Origin: Chara braunii
Taxonomy: Eukaryota; Streptophyta; Charophyceae; Charales; Characeae
Assembly: GCA_003427395.1 (NCBI GenBank)
Contig: BFEA01000092.1
Span: 509,747-571,614 of the forward strand
Length of the DNA: 61,868 nt
Reading direction: 5' to 3'
The notes under the pieces were generated by a model. The model made no database searches and was not told where the DNA came from. It was given only the letters and a program-made list of their open reading frames with translations. The translations under genes were made by a program, and so were the position numbers. Of the stretch, positions 56,201-61,868 are shown in pieces (within the stretch, counting starts at the first letter, position 1; each line of letters begins with the position of its first letter).

Positions 56201-59200
56201 GCGGGGGTTCGTTGTTTTTAGATTCAACCCTGTTATCGACCCGGAGTGGATTGTTTCTACCACAAGGGTGTACTTGGTCGGTTCGGTGGAGACGGTTTGA
56301 CTTCTAAGATCCGAGTTTTAAGCTCGGGTGAGGAGGAGTACCCCAGACCACTTCCTAGAGGGTTGGACACGCGAATGTCGAAGGGAGGCTTTAACCTTCC
56401 CTTAATCTTGCACAAAAGGGAGTTGACATAGTAACATTTCAAATGATCGCTTTAGGTGTCATCGCCGGATGGGAGACTGGCGCCTAAAAAAAAACCATCA
56501 TGCTAGAGATTAATATTTGAGCAGAAGGCATGTAGGTGTCGTTCGTTCCATAAGAAATATGAACCCTGAGTGGATAATGAGGTGATGAAGCTCCTTCGGA
56601 AAAGACAACGATTGTGGTTATACTTTGTGCAACAATGTGAACAATGTGGGTGCTTCATCATTCGAGGGACAAAAAAAATAATTATTGTCTATGAGGACAA
56701 AGCAAGCAACAAAACCTCTAACTGACCATTATCTCGTGCGGGTTGTACGGGTTGCCGAATAATGGTCGAACCAAAGGTCCAATTTTATGTTGGAAGTCAA
56801 GTTTTTTATGAATTTGCATGACAGTTGTGGAATTTGCGTGTAGATAACATTCCTGACAAGGTTTGAAAGATGTGTCAACGAGCCTACTCATACATTAGAC
56901 ATCGAGTTTCCGATGTTGCCTGTTCACGGACAGTTCTCGCTCGTAAGAAGTAAAACTTAGATATTCTTTGACATATCGGGGGTAGGGAAGAATAATTTTG
57001 GCAGACCATCTTATCATGTCAAACTCGGTCAAGATCGGTCATGTTCTGAGATGATGTTCTTTGCTATGCGACATAGCACAATCTTACCCTGGCTGAGTCT
57101 GAATATATTGATTTTTTGTGGGTTGTTTGTTTTTCGCGGCAACACCGGTTTTGCTGATGATTTGGAACGTGCGATAGTCGTGAAACCTATTTTTGTGTAT
57201 ATATATATATATTATCCTATTGCTTTGGATTTTTGTCATGGTGTCTCTTTCAGAATTTTATGTCTAAGGGACTAGGATTACCTGCATGTTTCGTGCTTAG
57301 TCGAGATCGTCCTAGTCAACCGACGTGTGTTTCGTCCTTAGGTGATCAGCGCCCTAAAAGACGAACGACAACCAGGTTCAATATGTGTTATTACCACGCT
57401 TACCTTTCCTATGAGTTTGCGCATATGGGTCATTAGCTCGGTACTAATACACCACTAAGGGTGGTGACAACCCCGTAGAGAAGGTAAGTTATGCCTCGTT
57501 GGAATTTATCCTATTGTAGGGGACCGCGGAAAGTACAACTGGTACATTCGATTGGAGCGGCAAGGTGAGAACTTGACCACGACCATCTCGGCGGGTTGGG
57601 CGAGCATTTTTGCATTGTCCTCAAGTTTTCTTCATTTTGTTATGCTTAACTCTTAGTACGTGACATGGTCGGGAGGACTCTCGCCATTTGCGAAAAAGGA
57701 GGGGGTCAACGCACTCGACAATGCTGCTGCTTCCAGCCTTCTTCGCTCTTGGTCGTGATCGTTGAGGTGATCGTGACCACCTGGCGATGTATCTCCTCAG
57801 TTTCTAAGGGAGCATTCATTCTCATTTCACCATTAGCAAAATGAGAATTAATCTTCCGCAAAAAAATGAAGAGATACATGTTATTTTTCAAGTAAGTATA
57901 CTTTATTATACTTCGTGGTTTCATTGTCTTCCTCACCATTTTCTTTTTCCACCCTTTGTTTTCTTGTTGTTCTTGTGGATCCTCTCCTATCTATCTTTCC
58001 CTTTATTCACCTTCGTACTCTCTCCTCCAAAGCGTACCACCTCCCCCGTTGTATTTGATCTGCACCATCGACTTTTTTTTCACATCGCGACGACCAAAAC
58101 CACCATACCGCCAACTTCATGCCCTTATCGTGAAATTTGGCACTGCCATTGGACTCACAACAGTCGAAACCCCACATTTAGCACTTTAGTTCACTCGATT
58201 CCGTTAAGAATAGAGTGAGTCAAGCAAATTTTGCTCTGCCATACCTTTTTTTTCTTCATCCTGCACGTCATTCATCCTCGTCATCTCCACCTTCTTCTTC
58301 GTTTTCGAATGCTACGCAACCCGACCTCCAAAACAAAGTTGCCTCCCGCATCCGGTCCAACATCAATCAACCTCTCGTCCTGAACCTCTTCTACTGATCG
58401 TCAGTCGTTTTATGCTCGATCTGGTCAAAACCCAAACAACTGACCACTCATAACCCGACCCCTTTCGTCGCCCAATTAATATACGTGTCATTCTTGTTGA
58501 AGGATCATGCTAAACTTTCTCGATCTCATTCCAATTGTAATAGATGTCTCGAAGGATCGGGTCGAAGCGGCCTTGAGATATCATCATCGGATCAACCGAC
58601 CAGGTAAATTCAGAGTTATTTTCACGCCTCAAATTCCACCAAAAATCGAACTCAAGTTTGTATTTCAACAGTTTAGGGGTGTACCAACTAAGCTAGGCCA
58701 GTTGGTCCTATGGTTGGTCCCGAAACTGAAGCCGGTATCGGTACCGGGCCCAAAATGGAACAATTAAACAAAATAAAATAAAATAAAATAAAATAAAATA
58801 AAATAAAAGCAAAGCAAAAGTGATGGAGAAGAGGAGAGAGGGAATGACTAGCACACTCTTGGTCCCGCTAGTGGGGCTCGGGTTTGGGACCGTCGGTAAA
58901 ACCAAGGGGGATAGTCCTACCAGACCCTCAACCCCTTGGTTTCCTTTATGATGCTTTATCGCTTCCTCATAGCCAGCCGCTGGTCTCGACCCCTGTACCT
59001 ATCCACCGAAAATCCAATATCGTAACCAATAGGACTAGGCCTAATTCTAAATCCAGTAGGCGCAAATCTCTACATACAGAGTAACTGTACCATAACCGGG
59101 CTTGCGAAAATGCATTAAGGCCATGCCTTGGCCTATTGGTCGAACATACGGCCGTCGAGCTTCCGTACCTACAGTGTGGAAGGTACGATTCACGTCCACT

Positions 59201-60735
59201 TCCTTCTTGCACACCACTTACCACGCAACAACCCACGTTGTCGTCGATCTTAGTCTCCGCAAGTAGCCATTTTTCCAATGTTGTGCCTTCACTATTTCCG
59301 CAGCCCCAAAAAATTTCAACTTTTTCCTTTTGTCGGATTCTGTTTACATATGGCGTGTCGAGGTTGTAGGAGACCCCTACCATTTAGGCCAGAAACATAA
59401 TAACAAGCGCGCCTCATAAATTATGTACTATTCGCTCCCGAACACCGACTTCAAATAAGTCATCGACATCCTTCGCTATGCTCGCGCACGGTTATTAAGT
59501 TTGGCCTCCACAAAGTGGCTACTTCTTCAACCCTTACTTTTATATCTTCTGGTGATGGAAGTCTCGACTTTGACTTGTACCGTACCCTGTTTCTGCAAAC
59601 TTTGCTAGGGTCGTTGGTGACTTTCACCTTCAACCAAAACCACAATGATTTTCGTACTACACAACTCAAATGTCGCCTCAAGAGGTAAAAGGCAATGCCC
59701 GTTTCCTACTCACGCGCACTACGTGATTAATATTTCCCTAGTCCACATCACTCTACAAGATTATTGACCCTGCCGCCTATTCGCTACACCGACACATATA
59801 TGAAAAATCAATGCGCACACCTAAAGTGCACGCCCACACAGGAGGACAATAGAGAAGGTTAAGTGGGAAGGGTCTCAAGGAAAGGATAATAAAGAAATAT
59901 GCAGATATTACGAGCCTGTCTTTGAAAATTGATCAACGGTGAAACCATCTATTTCTAGGCGTCCCCTTTCAAATTTCCTTAACCAATTCCCTCCTTCCCA
60001 TTGTGTCTGGTTTCTAGATCTTGGTTTGGGTATGATTGAAATGGGATGGGTGGGTGGCAAGGGGCATGGGTTTTTTCTGTTGTTCTTCAAATAAACCAGT
60101 GTCATATAAAATAGTAAGATTAGTCGCCTAGGGAAGGGTGAAGAGGCACTAGTTTAAACAGGATGAGACCTCGAACTTTTTGGACCTGTTTTCCAGCAAG
60201 TGCAACTCCCCACCAATAGATGGGGCGACTAAGTAGGGCCAGTAGAGCGGGGGGGGGGAACTCTCATCACCTCCCCTATTAGGTCCTGCAAATTTATTAT
60301 TTTTTTTTTTTAAGGTTTTGTTGTTGGCTGCACCCCGTCTCTCATGAGGAGTCAACTCATAAGCAACCAACTTTATTCGTTCGTTAAAAAAAAAAAGACT
60401 TAGAACGTGATTGTCTGCAGATTCACCCATTGCGGACCATAACTGCGGCCAAATATATATTCGAAAGTCCTAGTGTGAAAATTTCCTGAACGCCACTTTT
60501 TTTTTTTTTTTCTCCCTTGTTGCTCTACCGGATGTTCACCGACTCCCTAAAAACGTGCCGGTATACAAACCGTGTTTTTATTTTTAGCTAAACCAATTAT
60601 TGGTGATGTACAAGGTGCAAATCTAACCTTTTGCACCTATGGTATTTCTTTCGATAGACTATAATGTTGCCAACTTATTAGAGAGTCTTCCTCCACTAGT
60701 CACCTCACTGGCATACAATGCACCTTTCCATCGAA
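53236..60735. other. Long stretch without a supported gene
   Basis: Frames of up to 138 codons occur (for example minus 58,967-59,383, minus 53,419-53,775, plus 58,507-58,767) but show no recognisable domain, no Kozak or splice support and no paralogue in the window. An (AAAAT)n tract lies at 58,765-58,806 and a G run at 60,249-60,258. Confidence 0.4.
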
Positions 60736-60740
60736 CCGAG

Positions 60741-60825
60741 TGTCCGTCCTAATGGGTAATGCATCAAACTCATACTAAGCCAACTAAGGCTCAAACCCAA
60801 CTGTCTGAAAATGCTATCATAGGGG
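60741..60825 (+). mobile_element. tRNA-derived SINE fragment
   Basis: Reads GTCCTAATGGGTAATGCATC (A-box-like), AAACTCATACTAAGCC, then AAGGCTCAAACCCAACTG (B-box-like). It aligns to the first 75 bp of the copy at 53,126. The conserved 3' block is missing. Confidence 0.55.
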
Positions 60826-61204
60826 TCGACCACTTTCCTGATTTTGTCAACTTACGCCGCCTGTACCTTTCCGCGCTAACAAAGGGTCAGTAGTTAACTC
60901 AAAGGACTGATTTTACCTCCAACGCCCACCAGATACATCGGTCGCGCTTGGCGCTCAGGGCCCGCAGCCGATGCATGAGAAAGATAATGGCGGTTTAATT
61001 ATTTTAGCGCCCGCGCAAAGGTGCGTGACCAGCACTTTTATTTAATTCGGTGTTCTACTAGCGCCCCTGACCATTTATCTCGCTATATTCTCACATTTTA
61101 ATCTTACCGCCGCCTCGCCCACATGGCTTAGACTTACAATAGTTTTACCCCTAACTACAATGTGTGCGTTGTCAAACGCACCCTTCGGCCTTCCTTTTGT
61201 GGGA

Positions 61205-61605
61205 GGGGGTTGTTTGTTCACAGTCCGTCAGGGGTGCGTTTTCCCCCTCTAACACATTTCCCCCCCGAGACATTTTCGTCATCCTTCGTTATACTAGTCG
61301 TTGATTCGGGCTCATTTGGTCGTTGGAAGGTTCAAAAATGCAGGAAGGTGCAAGCACGACACTGTGGGGGGTGGTGGAAGTTTCTTTGAAAAATGTGGGA
61401 CCGGTAGCTGCCCGTAGGACTGCGAGCTGGGTTTTGGTCGAAGCGGTGACAAAGCCACGGCAAGGTGGAAATGTTCGCAGCCCGTCAGGGTTGCGTTCAC
61501 CCCCCCCCCGAGACATTTCAACGTCACTCAAATTTCAATGTCGGTGGTTGTCGGGTTTCAGGTTTGGGGGCCTTGTAAGGGTCAGAACCGCGTAGGACCG
61601 GTAGT
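61205..61605 (+). repeat. Two diverged tandem units (~255 bp)
   Basis: CCGTCAGGGKTGCGTT followed by a C run and CGAGACATTT occurs near 61,226 and 61,482. GGACCGGTAGYTGCCCGTAGGA occurs near 61,399 and 61,595. Order and orientation are kept. The short frames over it on both strands are probably chance. Confidence 0.75.
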
Positions 61606-61759
61606 TGCCCGTAGGAGGCTAAGGATACAACGTGTACCGTTTCTATAGGGATTTCAAAAAGGAAAAACTCTGATATTCCAATAATTTTTTTGTTCTTTTT
61701 ATTTGGAGGTCAGCGCCTGCCCTTGTGCTCCCCGCCACGGACATGCTGCATGCTGCAAG

Positions 61760-61794
<35 letters not shown>

Positions 61795-61868
61795 GACACA
61801 CACACCCCTCAACACATACACACACACACACACTCACGTACACGCACACACACACGTGCACTCTCTCT
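61760..61868 (+). repeat. (CT)n(CA)n compound microsatellite at the window end
   Basis: CT units from about 61,760, then interrupted CA units, ending in CT at the window edge. Confidence 0.95.

Noticed and set aside
58967-59383. 138-codon minus frame
   Set aside because: No recognisable domain, paralogue or context; within the range of chance frames over 60 kb.

Overview
This is eukaryotic, repeat-rich, intergenic-type DNA, most likely from an invertebrate. An arthropod such as a decapod crustacean or a mollusc would fit the microsatellite density, tRNA-derived SINEs, hAT miniature elements and a permuted Penelope-like retroelement, but nothing here fixes the species. I found no intact, recognisable host gene, no rRNA or functional tRNA gene, no CRISPR array and no bacterial-type operon. 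The assembly is imperfect. It has two N gaps and a stretch of scattered Ns. It also has two perfect 38-bp palindromes made of two Tn5 mosaic ends, which are library-adapter junctions. Several reading-frame shifts sit on A/T homopolymers.

Layout. 1-190: fragment of hAT-like family 1 ending at an adapter junction. 190-6,000: a minus-strand degenerate Penelope-like element (about 1,222-4,115) between two direct ~550-bp repeats. Its order is RS-rich region, coiled coil, SAP-like motif, GIY-YIG nuclease, then the start of a reverse transcriptase. 6,980-15,400: AT-rich DNA with hAT-like miniature elements of two related families; two of them lie in a tandem duplication whose units give each other's empty sites. 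16,300-20,260: a very large imperfect palindrome centred near 18.2 kb, containing SINEs and the second adapter junction. 20,381-21,111: gap.

21,700-27,000: mostly unique sequence with a few unrecognised minus-strand coding remnants. 30,100-46,300: the most puzzling part. At least five minus-strand coding-like blocks (about 30.2-30.6, 34.9-35.5, 36.0-36.8, 37.8-40.1 and 44.9-46.2 kb) carry protein-like sequence across frames broken by shifts and stops, with microsatellites between them. Two 71-bp hairpins lie just upstream of two blocks. I cannot name the proteins; a decayed or badly sequenced integrated DNA virus, giant mobile element or gene cluster are the main options.

46,930-51,000: nested hAT-like elements and a purine-rich tandem array with a conserved palindrome. 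51,000-61,868: mostly featureless, with SINE copies, simple repeats and a small tandem repeat near the end.

The parts do not form a working pathway. The window is a mosaic of dead or non-autonomous mobile elements, simple repeats and one cluster of unidentified coding remnants.
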